A DNA stretch of 64,000 nucleotides, taken from assembly GCF_002929275.1 (NCBI RefSeq), contig NZ_PJIK01000003.1:332546-396545 (forward strand), read 5' to 3'. A model generated the notes under the pieces. The model worked only from the letters and a program-made list of their open reading frames with translations. It had not been told where the DNA came from and did not search any database. Position 1 is the stretch's first letter. Each line of letters opens with the position of its first letter. Shown here piece after piece: positions 22,318 to 31,949 of this stretch. The stretch comes from Arthrobacter sp. ZGTC131 (GTDB lineage Bacteria > Actinomycetota > Actinomycetes > Actinomycetales > Micrococcaceae). The position numbers were made by a program, and so were the translations under genes.

Positions 22318-22877
22318 TTCACGCCTCCTTCCGGGCCGGGGTGCACGTTGGCGGAGCCGGGTTTTTCCTCCAGGGCGGCGTCCTCGGCGAGGATCGTCTT
22401 GCCGCCTGCCCTGACGGTGGCCGGCGAATCCGTGACCCCGGATCCGTCGGAGCCGATCATGGTCAGCGGGAACTCCGAAGTTTCCACCGGGATGACGGCG
22501 TCGTCCTCCGCGTCGAAACTCGGCGTTTCCGCCACGCGGCGGTCTTCGACGTCGTCCGGGATCTCATCCTGGCGGGCCAGCACCCAGGTCCGGTAAATGA
22601 TGCCGAGCATGAAGGCCGTGACGGCAAACGAAATCACAATGGACGTCAGGATCAGGGCCTGCGGCAGGGGGTCGTTGTAGGCGCCCGGGTCGGTGTCCTT
22701 GCTGAAGAACGGGGCCATGCCCGCGTACCCGCCGGTGGCCAGGATCAGCAGGTTGGTGGCATTGGCCAGGAGCATCAGGCCCAGGAGCACACGCGTGAGG
22801 CTGCGTTCCAGAATGAGGTAGATGCCGCACGCGTAGAGCGCACCCATGACGGTCAGCAGGGTGAGGTTGACGCTCAT
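22314..22877 (-). CDS. mrpC: Na+/H+ antiporter subunit C (MrpC/MnhC) with long acidic tail
   Basis: A 187-residue NuoK-like subunit with three membrane helices; LIERSLTRVLLGLMLLANATNLLIL fits, with Glu in helix 1 and the RVLLG loop. After about residue 115 comes an acidic tail of roughly 70 residues (EIPDDVEDRRVAETPS...) that standard MrpC proteins (about 110-120 aa) lack. The tail is probably disordered and cytoplasmic. ATGA overlap with mrpA. Confidence 0.92.
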   Translation of the reverse strand: MSVNLTLLTVMGALYACGIYLILERSLTRVLLGLMLLANATNLLILATGGYAGMAPFFSKDTDPGAYNDPLPQALILTSIVISFAVTAFMLGIIYRTWVLARQDEIPDDVEDRRVAETPSFDAEDDAVIPVETSEFPLTMIGSDGSGVTDSPATVRAGGKTILAEDAALEEKPGSANVHPGPEGGVK

Positions 22878-25800
22878 GCCTTGCCCCTTGCTGTAGTTTC
22901 GGCCGGTACGCCGCCGGGCATTAGGTCATCGGACGGCTCGGGTGCTGGTTCCCCGGCCTGGCCGGGCGGTTGTTCCTCAAAGTGCTCGTCGATCTCCGCG
23001 CCCAGGCTCCGGAGCACATCCAGCACCAGCCCGATCACCACGATGTAGACGCCGGTATCGAAGATGGTGGACGTGACGAACTTGATGTCGCCGAAGACCG
23101 GCAGCCAGAACTGGAGGATGGCGCTCTGGAAAACCTGGCCGCCCAGCATGACCGGTACCACGCCGGAGGCCGCCGCCGTGGCCAGACCGATCCCCAGCAG
23201 TGTTCCCGCGCTGATGGGCGTGGCCTCCCGCAGCTCGAAGCGGCCGCCCGCGAGGTAGCGCAGGGTCAGCGCAAGGCCCGCCATGAGTCCGCCGGCGAAG
23301 CCGCCGCCCGGGAGGTTGTGTCCCGCCAGCAGGAGGTACAGGGAAAAGATGATCATCGAGTGGAAGATCAGCCGGGTGACCACCTCGAAGATGATGGAGC
23401 GGCGCTCCGGTGCGAGCGTGCGGCCGGCAACCAGCCAGGCGTCGCGCGTGGACGCGGCGAATTTACGACTCAGGGCCAGGGCCGCGCCGTCCCGGGACGA
23501 TTTGTCGACGCCGGTGCGGCGGCCGACGGTGCCCTCGGCAACCGTTGACGACGTGCGGATCCGGTCGCCGCGGCCCTTGACGAAGATGAGGCTGGCGACG
23601 CCGGTGGCGGCCAGCGCCAGCACGGAAATTTCGCCGAACGTGTCCCATACGCGGATGTCGACGAGCGTGACGTTGACGATGTTCAGCCCGCCGCCACCCT
23701 CATAGGCGAGTTTCGGGAACTCGAGGGACACCGGAGCGGCAATGCGGGAGCCCATGGCGTGGATGGCGACGAAGATCATGGTGACGCCGAAGGCCAGCCC
23801 GATGATCACGCGGACCACCCTGTACTTGCCGCCGGTGCGGTCCCGCAGCTCGGCCGGAAGGCTGCGCATGGCCAGCACGAAGGCCACGAGGATGATGGTT
23901 TCCACCAGCATCTGGGTCAGCGCGAGGTCCGGCGCGCCCTGCAGCGCAAACATCAGGGCGATGCCGTAGCCGGTCACCGAGACCATGAGCACCGCCAGGA
24001 ACCGCTTGTTGGCCCGGACAGCTGCCAGTGCCCCGATCACGATCCCCGCTCCCGCCACGAGCTGCAGCGGAGAGTTCGGATCCACGAAGTACAGGCCCTC
24101 CGGCAGCGGCTTGTTCGCGGCGATCAGGGCGGCCAGCGGGAGCACGAAGGCGACGCTGAGGATCACGGCGAGGTAGAAGTACAGCGAACCGCGCTGCGTC
24201 CGTCCGGTGATCCAGACGGCGACGTCGTCCAGGGCGCCGATGGTCAGTTGGTAGCCGCGGTCGGCGTCGATCCATGCGGGGACGGCGCTCTGTGCCCGGT
24301 CCACCAGCCCCCGGCCGTAGAACATTGCCGCGCCGATCGCGAAGGTCACCGCCGTCAGCCCGAGCGCGGGAGTGAATCCGTGCCACAGCGCGAGGTGCCC
24401 CGCGGCGGCAGCAGCAGTGCCGCCGTCGGACGCTCCCTCAGCAAAAAGGGCCGCATACGGCTGGATCCAGCCGTCCACCGGGGCTGGCCAGAGGCCGTAG
24501 GCAATGGTGAGGGCGCTCAGGATGGCCGGCGCCGCCAGGAAGGACGGCTTGATGGCCTTGAACGGTGTGCGGTCCACCCCCGTCTTCACGGCAAAGGCAC
24601 CCCACATGAACCGCGCGCTGTACGCGAACGTGAGCACAGAACCGGCCACCACGCCCGCGAGCACCACCGTGCCCCAGGGCCCGTATTCCGGCTCGCCGGC
24701 GAAGTGGACGAACGCCTCGAGCACCGATTCCTTGGCCACGAAGCCGCCCAGCAGCGGAACGCCGGCCATGGACGCGGCGCCGATCCCGGACACCACGGCG
24801 AGGGCCCGGGAGGACCGGAAAACGCCGGAGAGCTTGCGGATATCGCGCGTGCCAGCCTGGTGGTCGATGATTCCCACCACGAGGAACAGCGTGGCTTTGA
24901 AAAGTCCGTGGGCGAGCAGCATGGCGAGCCCTGCGAGCGCGGCATCGGGTTTTCCGAGCCCGACGACCATGGTGAGGAAGCCGAGCTGGCTCACAGTTCC
25001 ATAGGCAAGGATCAGCTTGATGTCCGTCTGGCGCAGGGCCCGGTAGCCGCCCACCAGCATGGTGGCCAGCCCAAGACCCAAGACCATGGGCAGCCAGAAC
25101 GCGGTGTCGGTGAACCCCGGGGCCAGGCGCGCCACGATGTAGACGCCGGCTTTCACCATCGCGGCGGCGTGCAGGTAGGCGCTCACGGGAGTGGGCGCCG
25201 CCATGGCCCCCGGCAGCCAGAAGTGGAAGGGAACCAGCGCGGATTTGGTTACCGCGCCGATCAGGATAAGGACCACGGCGGCGCCCGCGGCTCCCGCTGC
25301 CTCCCCGGCCACGAGCTCCGGCGCCCGTGCCAGGATGGCCGAGATCCGGTAGGTGCCCGCGCTGGTGCCGAGCATGATCAGCCCGACGAGCATCGCCAGC
25401 CCGCCGGCAGTGGTGACCATGAGCGCCTGCAGGGCGGAACGCCGGGCAGCCAACCGTGTGCGGGCGTACCCGATCAGGAGGTAGGACAGGACGGTGGTGA
25501 GTTCCCAGAAGATGAAGAGCATCAGCAGGTCATCCGCCGTGACCAGCCCGAACATGGCCCCGGCGAAGGCCAGGAGCTGCGCGCCGAACCCGCCCAGGTA
25601 GCTGTCCTTGTTCTTGAAATAGCGGGCGCAGTACACCAGCACCAGGGCACCGACGCCGAGCACCAGCAGGGACATGACCCAGGCGAGGGCGTCCATGCGG
25701 AACGCGAACTCGATGCCGAGGCCCGGGATCCAAGGGATGGTTTCCGTAAGTGACCCCGGGCCTGCTCCGGCGGACTCCGCCGCGGACCCGTGGCCGGCGC

Positions 25801-25954
25801 CGCCCTGGTAGATGGAACCGTGCTGAAAGAGCAGCCAGATGAACGATCCGGCGGGTACGGCAGCCAGCGCGTAGAACGAACTCCGGCGGAATTTCCGGAA
25901 GATGAAGGGCGCCACAGCGGCCACCGCAAAGTGCACGGCAAGGACTGTGATCAC
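22874..25954 (-). CDS. mrpA: Na+/H+ antiporter subunit A with fused MrpB domain (MrpA)
   Basis: A 1026-residue giant subunit. Residues 1 to about 800 are the NuoL-like MrpA part with about 20 helices: FFWEL-type LLMLFIFWELTTVLSYLLIG, SALVPFHFWLPGAMAAPTPVSAYLHAAAMVKAGVYI and TDIKLILAYGTVSQLG. The end (SMIIFSLYLLLAGHNLPGGGFAGGL, then TGVYIVVIGLVLDVLRSLG) is MrpB, so the missing separate mrpB gene is explained by fusion. It starts with GTG, with CGGAG 7-8 nt upstream. It heads a fully coupled six-gene operon for Na+ and pH homeostasis. Confidence 0.94.
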   Translation of the reverse strand: MITVLAVHFAVAAVAPFIFRKFRRSSFYALAAVPAGSFIWLLFQHGSIYQGGAGHGSAAESAGAGPGSLTETIPWIPGLGIEFAFRMDALAWVMSLLVLGVGALVLVYCARYFKNKDSYLGGFGAQLLAFAGAMFGLVTADDLLMLFIFWELTTVLSYLLIGYARTRLAARRSALQALMVTTAGGLAMLVGLIMLGTSAGTYRISAILARAPELVAGEAAGAAGAAVVLILIGAVTKSALVPFHFWLPGAMAAPTPVSAYLHAAAMVKAGVYIVARLAPGFTDTAFWLPMVLGLGLATMLVGGYRALRQTDIKLILAYGTVSQLGFLTMVVGLGKPDAALAGLAMLLAHGLFKATLFLVVGIIDHQAGTRDIRKLSGVFRSSRALAVVSGIGAASMAGVPLLGGFVAKESVLEAFVHFAGEPEYGPWGTVVLAGVVAGSVLTFAYSARFMWGAFAVKTGVDRTPFKAIKPSFLAAPAILSALTIAYGLWPAPVDGWIQPYAALFAEGASDGGTAAAAAGHLALWHGFTPALGLTAVTFAIGAAMFYGRGLVDRAQSAVPAWIDADRGYQLTIGALDDVAVWITGRTQRGSLYFYLAVILSVAFVLPLAALIAANKPLPEGLYFVDPNSPLQLVAGAGIVIGALAAVRANKRFLAVLMVSVTGYGIALMFALQGAPDLALTQMLVETIILVAFVLAMRSLPAELRDRTGGKYRVVRVIIGLAFGVTMIFVAIHAMGSRIAAPVSLEFPKLAYEGGGGLNIVNVTLVDIRVWDTFGEISVLALAATGVASLIFVKGRGDRIRTSSTVAEGTVGRRTGVDKSSRDGAALALSRKFAASTRDAWLVAGRTLAPERRSIIFEVVTRLIFHSMIIFSLYLLLAGHNLPGGGFAGGLMAGLALTLRYLAGGRFELREATPISAGTLLGIGLATAAASGVVPVMLGGQVFQSAILQFWLPVFGDIKFVTSTIFDTGVYIVVIGLVLDVLRSLGAEIDEHFEEQPPGQAGEPAPEPSDDLMPGGVPAETTARGKA

Positions 25955-26145
25955 TGGTATCTCCGCAAAGTCAGAAATTCGATTGTCAAAAGTTGGAGCA
26001 GGCGGTCATTCGTTGGGTTCGGTCCGGACAGTTTATCAAGGGGGCGCTGACAGTTTTCCCGCCGGGGCGCGAAGCTAGCCCATGTTTCGCCAGTCCGCGG
26101 GAGAGTTTCCGTCCCGTGTTCGCCGCGGGCGGATAGCATCGCCGT

Positions 26146-27549
26146 ATGAACTCCGCCGCCGCGCCCGAAGCCACGCAGCCGTCCTCGGAACTCGAAGCCG
26201 GGAACCAGGCGTCCAACAAGGGACGCATCCTTGCCTGGGCGGCGTGGGACTGGGGGTCCGCCGCGTTCAACGCGGTCATGACCACGTTCGTCTTCACCGT
26301 GTACCTGACCTCCAGGGCGTTCGGCGGCGAAGATCAGGCCTCGGCGGTGCTGGGCGGGGCTCTGGCCATCGCGGGGGCGGCCATCGCCGTGCTCGCACCT
26401 GTCACCGGCCAGCGCTCGGACACCGGCGGACGGCGCAAGCTGTGGCTGGGAGTCAACACGGCCGCCGTCGCCCTCCTGACCGCCCTATGCTTCTTCGTGT
26501 TTCCCCGCCCGGAGTTCCTCCTCCTGGGGGTTTCACTGATCGCCCTGGCCAACGTGTTCTTCGAATTCGCCGGCGTCAACTACAACGCCATGCTGGCGCA
26601 GATCTCGACGCCGCGGAACATCGGCAAGATCAGCGGCTTCGGCTGGGGCATGGGGTACTTGGGCGGCATCGTTGCCCTGCTGATTGTGCTCCAGCTCTTC
26701 GTCCAGCCCAGCTTTGAATGGTTTGGCGCCTCAACCCAGGACAGCCTCAACATCCGGCTCGTGGCAGTGTTCTCTGCCCTGTGGTTTTTCATCTTCGCCC
26801 TGCCCGTGCTGTTCGCGGTCCCGGAGCTGCCCAAGCCCCGGCGCAGCGCCCGCATCGGGTTCCTGGCGTCTTACGGGCTGCTGGTTCGCCGGATCAAGGC
26901 GATCTACCGGACCAGCCCGCACACCATCTTCTTCCTCCTGGCCAGCGCCATCTTCCGTGACGGTCTGGCTGCGGTGTTCACCTTCGGCGGGATCATAGCC
27001 GCCGGGACTTTCGGCTTCGAACTGTCGCAGGTCATCTTCTTCGCGATCTTCGGCAATGTGGTGGCGGCAGTGGGCGCCGTCATCGGCGGTTTCCTGGACG
27101 ACAGGGTGGGCCCGAAAAGGGTGATACTTGGCTCGCTGGTGGGGCTGCTGGTCGCCGGCACCGTCATCCTGGTGCTGGGCAACGGCGATTACACGTTCTT
27201 CGGGATGAACTGGGCGGGCAGCACCACCTTCTGGGTGTTCGGGCTCTTCCTCTGCCTGTTCGTGGGCCCCGCCCAGGCATCCTCCCGCGCCTACCTGGCC
27301 CGGCTGGCTCCGCAGGGTGAATCCGGCGAGCTGTTTGGCCTGTACGCAACCACCGGCCGCGCCGTCAGCTTCCTGGCACCGACGCTGTTCACGGTCTGCA
27401 TCGCCGTGGCCACTCCCCTGGTGGCCGAAGGGGAGGCCCAGCGCTGGGGCATCCTGGGCATCATGGTGGTGATCCTCGCCGGGTTCCTGGTCCTCCTCCC
27501 CGTAAAGCCGCCCAGCGAAACCGAAATCGCCGTCGTCCCCCAGGCCTAG
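26146..27549 (+). CDS. MFS transporter, UMF1 (Atg22-like) family
   Basis: A 467-residue permease with about 12 membrane segments. ILAWAAWDWGSAAFNAVMTTFVFTVYL at the first helix, GGRRKLWL in the first loop, PEFLLLGVSLIALANVFFEFAGVNYNAML and SGFGWGMGYLGGIVALL are typical of the UMF1/Atg22-like group of MFS transporters. Related eukaryotic proteins export amino acids from vacuoles; the bacterial substrate is unknown. A REP-like unit begins on the last base of the stop codon. Confidence 0.85.
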   Translation: MNSAAAPEATQPSSELEAGNQASNKGRILAWAAWDWGSAAFNAVMTTFVFTVYLTSRAFGGEDQASAVLGGALAIAGAAIAVLAPVTGQRSDTGGRRKLWLGVNTAAVALLTALCFFVFPRPEFLLLGVSLIALANVFFEFAGVNYNAMLAQISTPRNIGKISGFGWGMGYLGGIVALLIVLQLFVQPSFEWFGASTQDSLNIRLVAVFSALWFFIFALPVLFAVPELPKPRRSARIGFLASYGLLVRRIKAIYRTSPHTIFFLLASAIFRDGLAAVFTFGGIIAAGTFGFELSQVIFFAIFGNVVAAVGAVIGGFLDDRVGPKRVILGSLVGLLVAGTVILVLGNGDYTFFGMNWAGSTTFWVFGLFLCLFVGPAQASSRAYLARLAPQGESGELFGLYATTGRAVSFLAPTLFTVCIAVATPLVAEGEAQRWGILGIMVVILAGFLVLLPVKPPSETEIAVVPQA

Positions 27550-27636
27550 CGCGAACGGACACTTGAGCCCCCCGCGCGAACGGACGCTTAAGCCCCCGTT
27601 TCCCGCGCGGATCAGGGCCGTAAATGTCCTTTCGCG
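27549..27636. repeat. REP-like module (family A) after UMF1 permease
   Basis: Two direct units, GCGCGAACGGACACTTGAGC (27549-27570) and GCGCGAACGGACGCTTAAGC (27574-27595), are followed by a degenerate inverted unit at 27615-27636 whose complement reads CGCGAAAGGACATTTACGG. The module starts exactly at the stop codon and occupies the gap to the next gene. Confidence 0.85.
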
Positions 27637-27651
27637 GACTAGGCTGATGCT

Positions 27652-28134
27652 ATGAACGTGGAAGAGACGGATCTCCCGGGCCTCGGCCGGCGCAAAGACT
27701 TCATGACGGCCTCCGGCCGGCGGATCGGTGTGGTGGAACTGCGCGAAGGCCAGACAGAACTGTTCGTCTCCGCCTGGGACGATCCCGACACCTGCCAGGC
27801 CTCGATTCCGCTGACCGGCGATGAAGCCGCCACGCTGGGCAACCTGCTGGGCGGCCAGCATCTGGCCATGAAGCTCACCGAAGCGCACCGCGAAGTCCCG
27901 GGCATCGTCACCCGGCAGTTCTCCATCACCGCGGGCTCACCGTTCCAAAACCAGCCCATGGGCAAGGCCTGCATCCGCACCCGGTGCGGCGTTTCGATTG
28001 TGGCGATCATGCGGGAGGGTGAGGTGGTCCCCTCGCCGGGGCCCGACGTCGTTCTTCACTCAGGCGATCTGCTCGTAGCCGTCGGTACGCAAGAAGGGCT
28101 TGATACAGCGGCCGATATCCTGCGCAACGGCTGA
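27652..28134 (+). CDS. Cation:proton antiporter regulatory subunit (RCK_C/TrkA-C, KhtT-like)
   Basis: A 160-residue protein. The C-terminal half (GIVTRQFSITAGSPFQNQPMG, CGVSIVAIMREGEVVPSPGPD, LHSGDLLVAVGTQEGL) is a TrkA-C/RCK_C ligand-binding domain. The N-terminal half resembles the small KhtT-type regulatory domain (GRRIGVVELREGQTELFVSAWDD). It lies 5 nt before an antiporter gene. By analogy with KhtTU it would gate K+(Na+)/H+ exchange in response to pH or a ligand. Confidence 0.85.
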   Translation: MNVEETDLPGLGRRKDFMTASGRRIGVVELREGQTELFVSAWDDPDTCQASIPLTGDEAATLGNLLGGQHLAMKLTEAHREVPGIVTRQFSITAGSPFQNQPMGKACIRTRCGVSIVAIMREGEVVPSPGPDVVLHSGDLLVAVGTQEGLDTAADILRNG

Positions 28135-28139
28135 CGCCG

Positions 28140-29324
28140 ATGGACGAGCTGGCACTGACCCTCATTGAACTGGGGGCCGTCGTGTTCAGCCTGGGCCTGC
28201 TGGCCCGGCTCGCAGGGCGCATCGGCATGTCGCCCATCCCGTTGTACCTGGTGGGAGGCCTGTTCTTCGGCGCCGGCGGGCTGATGAAGCTTGAAGGCAT
28301 CCAGAGTTTTGCGCATCTCTCCGGCGAGATCGGTGTGATCCTGCTGCTGTTAATGCTCGGGTTGGAATATTCGGCGTCGGAGCTGGTTACCGGGATGCAT
28401 CGCTCCTGGAAGGGCGGTGTCCTGGACCTTGTCTTGAATTTTCTTCCCGGAGCCGCTCTTGCCGTGATGCTGGGATGGGGCCCGGTAGGCGCAATGGTGA
28501 TGGGCGGGATCACCTATATTTCTTCCTCCGGCATTGCGGCCAAGGTCATCACGGACCTTGGCCGCATCGGTAACAGGGAAACGCCGGTGATTCTCTCAAT
28601 CCTGGTCTTCGAGGACCTGGCGATGGCCATGTACCTACCGATTCTCACTGCAACGCTGGCAGGGATCAGCTTCCTCGAAGGCCTGCTGACTGTGGGCATT
28701 TCTCTGGCGGTGGTCACCGTGGTGCTGGCGGTGGCGCTCCGGCACGGCCATCGCGTCTCCCAGGCAGTGCACAGCGAAAATTCCGAGGTCTTCCTCCTCA
28801 ACCTGTTGGGTGCAGCGCTCCTGGTTGCAGGTTTGGCGTCGGCGTTGCAGGTGTCGGCCGCGGTTGGTGCCTTCTTGCTCGGCATCGCCATTTCAGGTGC
28901 GACGGCCCATAGCGCGACGCGGATCCTTGAGCCGTTGCGCGATCTGTTCGCCGCCATCTTCTTCGTGGCCTTCGGACTCAACACGGATCCGGCATCCATC
29001 CCCCCGGTACTCGGCTGGGCGGTAGTCCTGGCCGTAGTCACCGCCGCCACGAAGATGGTTACAGGGGTGTGGGCGGCCAAGCGGGCAGGCATTGCGCGGC
29101 GCGGCCGGTTCCGCACAGGAGCTGCTCTCATTGCGCGCGGCGAGTTCTCGATCGTCATCGCCGGCTTGGCTGTGGCTTCCGGTGCCGCGTCTAGCGAACT
29201 TGCAGCCCTCGCAACGGCCTATGTCCTACTGATGGCGATCCTTGGCCCCCTCGCTGCCCGGTATGTGGAGCCCGTGCTGCAGAAATTCTCCCGGCCGGCA
29301 GCTCCCGACGCCGTCCCCGCCTGA
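28140..29324 (+). CDS. CPA2-family cation:proton antiporter (KhtU/KefB-like)
   Basis: A 394-residue membrane protein with about 11-13 helices. LLLLMLGLEYSASELV, ISSSGIAAKVITDLG, ILVFEDLAMAMYLPIL (candidate ion-binding Asp) and GALIARGEFSIVIAGLAV are the CPA2 landmarks. It lacks a cytoplasmic RCK domain, which is supplied by the preceding gene. Together they are a two-component K+ or Na+/H+ antiporter. Confidence 0.88.
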   Translation: MDELALTLIELGAVVFSLGLLARLAGRIGMSPIPLYLVGGLFFGAGGLMKLEGIQSFAHLSGEIGVILLLLMLGLEYSASELVTGMHRSWKGGVLDLVLNFLPGAALAVMLGWGPVGAMVMGGITYISSSGIAAKVITDLGRIGNRETPVILSILVFEDLAMAMYLPILTATLAGISFLEGLLTVGISLAVVTVVLAVALRHGHRVSQAVHSENSEVFLLNLLGAALLVAGLASALQVSAAVGAFLLGIAISGATAHSATRILEPLRDLFAAIFFVAFGLNTDPASIPPVLGWAVVLAVVTAATKMVTGVWAAKRAGIARRGRFRTGAALIARGEFSIVIAGLAVASGAASSELAALATAYVLLMAILGPLAARYVEPVLQKFSRPAAPDAVPA

Positions 29325-29400
29325 ACCCTGGCGCGGCGCGGCCCCAACGGCCCGGCCCTCGTCCCGCTCATCAACCGCAAAGGCCAGCCCGAAAGAGGAC

Positions 29401-29976
29401 CTAGATGTCCGTGCGGTGGAAGTTCAGGTGGCTGCGGCTCGCGGTGGGTCCGCGCTGGCCCTGGTAGCGGTTGCCGTATTCGCCGGAGCCATAGGGGAAT
29501 TCGGCGGCGGACGACAGGCGGAAGAAGCAGAGCTGGCCGATCTTCATACCGGGCCACAGCTTGATGGGCAGCGTGGCCATGTTGGACAGCTCCAGCGTGA
29601 CGTGGCCGGAGAAGCCGGGGTCGATGAACCCGGCGGTGGAGTGCGTCAGCAGACCCAGCCGGCCCAGCGAGGACTTGCCCTCGAGGCGCGCGGCAATGTC
29701 GTCCGGAAGCGTGACGGTCTCATAGGTTGAGCCAAGCACGAACTCGCCGGGATGCAGGATGAAGGGTTCGCCCTCTTCCACTTCCACCAGGCGGGTCAGC
29801 TCGGGCTGCTCTTCCGCGGGGTCGATGTGCGCGTACTTGTGGTTGTCGAACAGCCGGAAAAAGCGGTCAATCCGGACGTCCACCGAGGACGGCTGAACCA
29901 TCGCGGAGTCGTACGGATCGAGAACAATCCGTTCGGAATCAATTTCGGCACGAATGTCGCGGTCAGAGATCAGCAC
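29401..29976 (-). CDS. dcd: dCTP deaminase, probably dUMP-forming (bifunctional Dcd-Dut)
   Basis: 191 residues starting at the GTG that matches the M of the mycobacterial enzyme ([12 protein letters not shown]). [59 protein letters not shown] and [13 protein letters not shown] are diagnostic. Length and sequence closely follow the Mycobacterium tuberculosis enzyme, which deaminates dCTP and hydrolyses dUTP to dUMP. GGAGG lies only 1 nt before the GTG, an unusually short spacing. The rest of the upstream frame is not coding. Confidence 0.93.
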   Translation of the reverse strand: MLISDRDIRAEIDSERIVLDPYDSAMVQPSSVDVRIDRFFRLFDNHKYAHIDPAEEQPELTRLVEVEEGEPFILHPGEFVLGSTYETVTLPDDIAARLEGKSSLGRLGLLTHSTAGFIDPGFSGHVTLELSNMATLPIKLWPGMKIGQLCFFRLSSAAEFPYGSGEYGNRYQGQRGPTASRSHLNFHRTDI

Positions 29977-30083
29977 GCCTCCAAAATACCAGCATTGATG
30001 GCGCTGCCACGTGCCGCTAGTCTTGCGGGACAATCCGGCCGACGGTCTCACGTCACACGGCCCAAAATAGAGCTGGGGATGTT

Positions 30084-31904
30084 TTGAAGAAGATTGCGGC
30101 CCAGGCCGTCGTTGCGGTCCTTTGCGCCTTCGCGTTGGCCGCACCGGCGGCGGGCGGGTATCCGGCGCGGCCAGGCGGTCCGTCGCAGCCAAGGGGTCAG
30201 GCGGCTGCAACTGCCGCGGGACCGACCGCACCACTCATGCCCGGCGCGTCACAGGCCACGTCCGACGACGGCGGAGCGGCGCCCGCGGCTCACTCACCCG
30301 GGCAGCCGCTCGCCGATGCGGCTAACGCGGCGGCCGGCACCGAGGCGGCCCTCGCCGCCCCTGCCCCGTCCCCCGCCCCGTCCGGAACGGCCGCAGAACC
30401 CGTCACGGCAACGCAACGCGCCACGTCATCGCAAACAGCCACCTCTCCGGAAGCGGCAGGCACAGGGATGCCAGCCCGCGACGCATCAGGAGCAGCTGCG
30501 GCCGGTCCGCCGGAGCCGGCTTCCATCCCGCCGCTCTCGGCTCCGGACGACGCATTCGTCTCTCCGCGGGAGCCGGCCCAGACAGAAGGCGCCCAACCGG
30601 AACCGGGGTCTGCCCCGCGAGCGCTGACCCCCGAGGCACTGGTGCCGGACAGCAACGCTGCCCAGGTCGGCGCCGTCTTCAACGCGATCAACACCTACCG
30701 GGCATCCTTGGGCCTGCCCGCCGTGATGTACCACGCCGCCGTTGCGGGCATGGCGCAGGAGTGGTCCGACAGCATCGCCTCACGCGAGGTCATCGAGCAC
30801 CGGGCCGGCTTCTGGACGGATGCCCGGGCGCTCAGTCCGGACAACGGCGCGGGCGAGGTCATCGCCGTCCGCTGGGACCGGGACGCCGCGCAGCTCGTCG
30901 AGTGGTGGAAGGGCTCCCCGGCCCATCACGCCATCCTCACTGATCCCCGGTTCAGCGTGGTGGGCATCGGCATCACCTTCACGGACGGCAACTGGCAAAC
31001 CAACCCCGGCCGCTACACCATGTGGGGCGTGGTGAACTTCTTCGGTTACAGCGGCCTTCCGTCCGGGACCGCAACCAGCCCGGGCGGCAGCACCGCTGTC
31101 CCGGTCCAGCCAGCCGATGTGTGCGAACCCCTGGTGAAGCACATGCCGCCGACCCTGGGCCTGGCCACGGCGGCCATCAGGAGCGCCGGTGACCTGCTGT
31201 CCGTGGACGCGGCCGGCCAATTGATCAACCGCCCGTCGCTCGGGAACGGGTTGTTTGGTCCGGCTGAAGTTGCAGGGTCCGGATTTGCCGCCGCCCAGGC
31301 CGTTTTCGTCACGGACTGGGAGCGCGACGGCATCTTTGACGTGCTGGCGCAGTGGGCGGACGGCCGGCTGACGCTGCATTCCGGGGCGCTGGCGGGCGGA
31401 TTCCTCGCACCCGTCACACTCGGCCAGTCCGGCTGGACGGGGCTGACGCTGACAGTCGGCGGATGGTGTTCGGCCAACCGGCTTCCCCAGCTCCTGGTCC
31501 TGGACTCCGGGGCGAATCTCTGGCTGTACCCCAACCGGGGCACCGGCGACCTGGTTGAGCGCACGCTGATCGCGTCCGGAGTCGCGGCGACGCGACTGGC
31601 CATGGTGGATTTCGACGGCGACGGTTTCCAGGATCTGCTGGCCCGCCAGGGCGACGGGAACGTTCTCCTGTACCGGGGATCCGGCACGCCGTGGCCCCGG
31701 GTCGAGGCCCGGGCAGCGGTGGCCAGCGGCTGGGGCGATGTCTCGGCGATCCGCTCCCTGAAGGACGTCACGGGCGCCTATTCCGCCGGGCTGGCGCTGC
31801 AGAGGCCGGGCAACTCGGTGCAGTACCTGGGCCTCAGCGGCGGGGCCTTGAGCGCTCCGTCAGCAGTTCCAGGAAGCTGGACCGGCCAGCGGCTCGCCCA
31901 GTAA
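30084..31904 (+). CDS. Secreted CAP/SCP-domain protein with C-terminal FG-GAP-like repeats
   Basis: 606 residues with a TTG start, preceded by GGGGA at 4-8 nt. The signal peptide is [23 protein letters not shown]. Residues 25-190 are a low-complexity Ala/Pro/Ser/Thr spacer, probably wall-spanning. Residues about 190-330 are a CAP domain: [29 protein letters not shown] and [14 protein letters not shown] keep the CAP His and Glu positions. Residues about 360-600 are beta-propeller-like repeats such as [14 protein letters not shown] and [24 protein letters not shown]. It is likely a surface or exported protein; the CAP activity is unknown. Confidence 0.83.
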   Translation: MKKIAAQAVVAVLCAFALAAPAAGGYPARPGGPSQPRGQAAATAAGPTAPLMPGASQATSDDGGAAPAAHSPGQPLADAANAAAGTEAALAAPAPSPAPSGTAAEPVTATQRATSSQTATSPEAAGTGMPARDASGAAAAGPPEPASIPPLSAPDDAFVSPREPAQTEGAQPEPGSAPRALTPEALVPDSNAAQVGAVFNAINTYRASLGLPAVMYHAAVAGMAQEWSDSIASREVIEHRAGFWTDARALSPDNGAGEVIAVRWDRDAAQLVEWWKGSPAHHAILTDPRFSVVGIGITFTDGNWQTNPGRYTMWGVVNFFGYSGLPSGTATSPGGSTAVPVQPADVCEPLVKHMPPTLGLATAAIRSAGDLLSVDAAGQLINRPSLGNGLFGPAEVAGSGFAAAQAVFVTDWERDGIFDVLAQWADGRLTLHSGALAGGFLAPVTLGQSGWTGLTLTVGGWCSANRLPQLLVLDSGANLWLYPNRGTGDLVERTLIASGVAATRLAMVDFDGDGFQDLLARQGDGNVLLYRGSGTPWPRVEARAAVASGWGDVSAIRSLKDVTGAYSAGLALQRPGNSVQYLGLSGGALSAPSAVPGSWTGQRLAQ

Positions 31905-31949
31905 TACCGGAACCGCGCCGTAACGGAACCGCAGCCCGGGCGCGGAGTC

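Noticed and set aside
23759-25753. 664-codon open frame on plus, opposite mrpA
   Set aside because: Antisense shadow of mrpA; low-complexity Gln/Glu/His/Arg-rich translation and no ribosome site.
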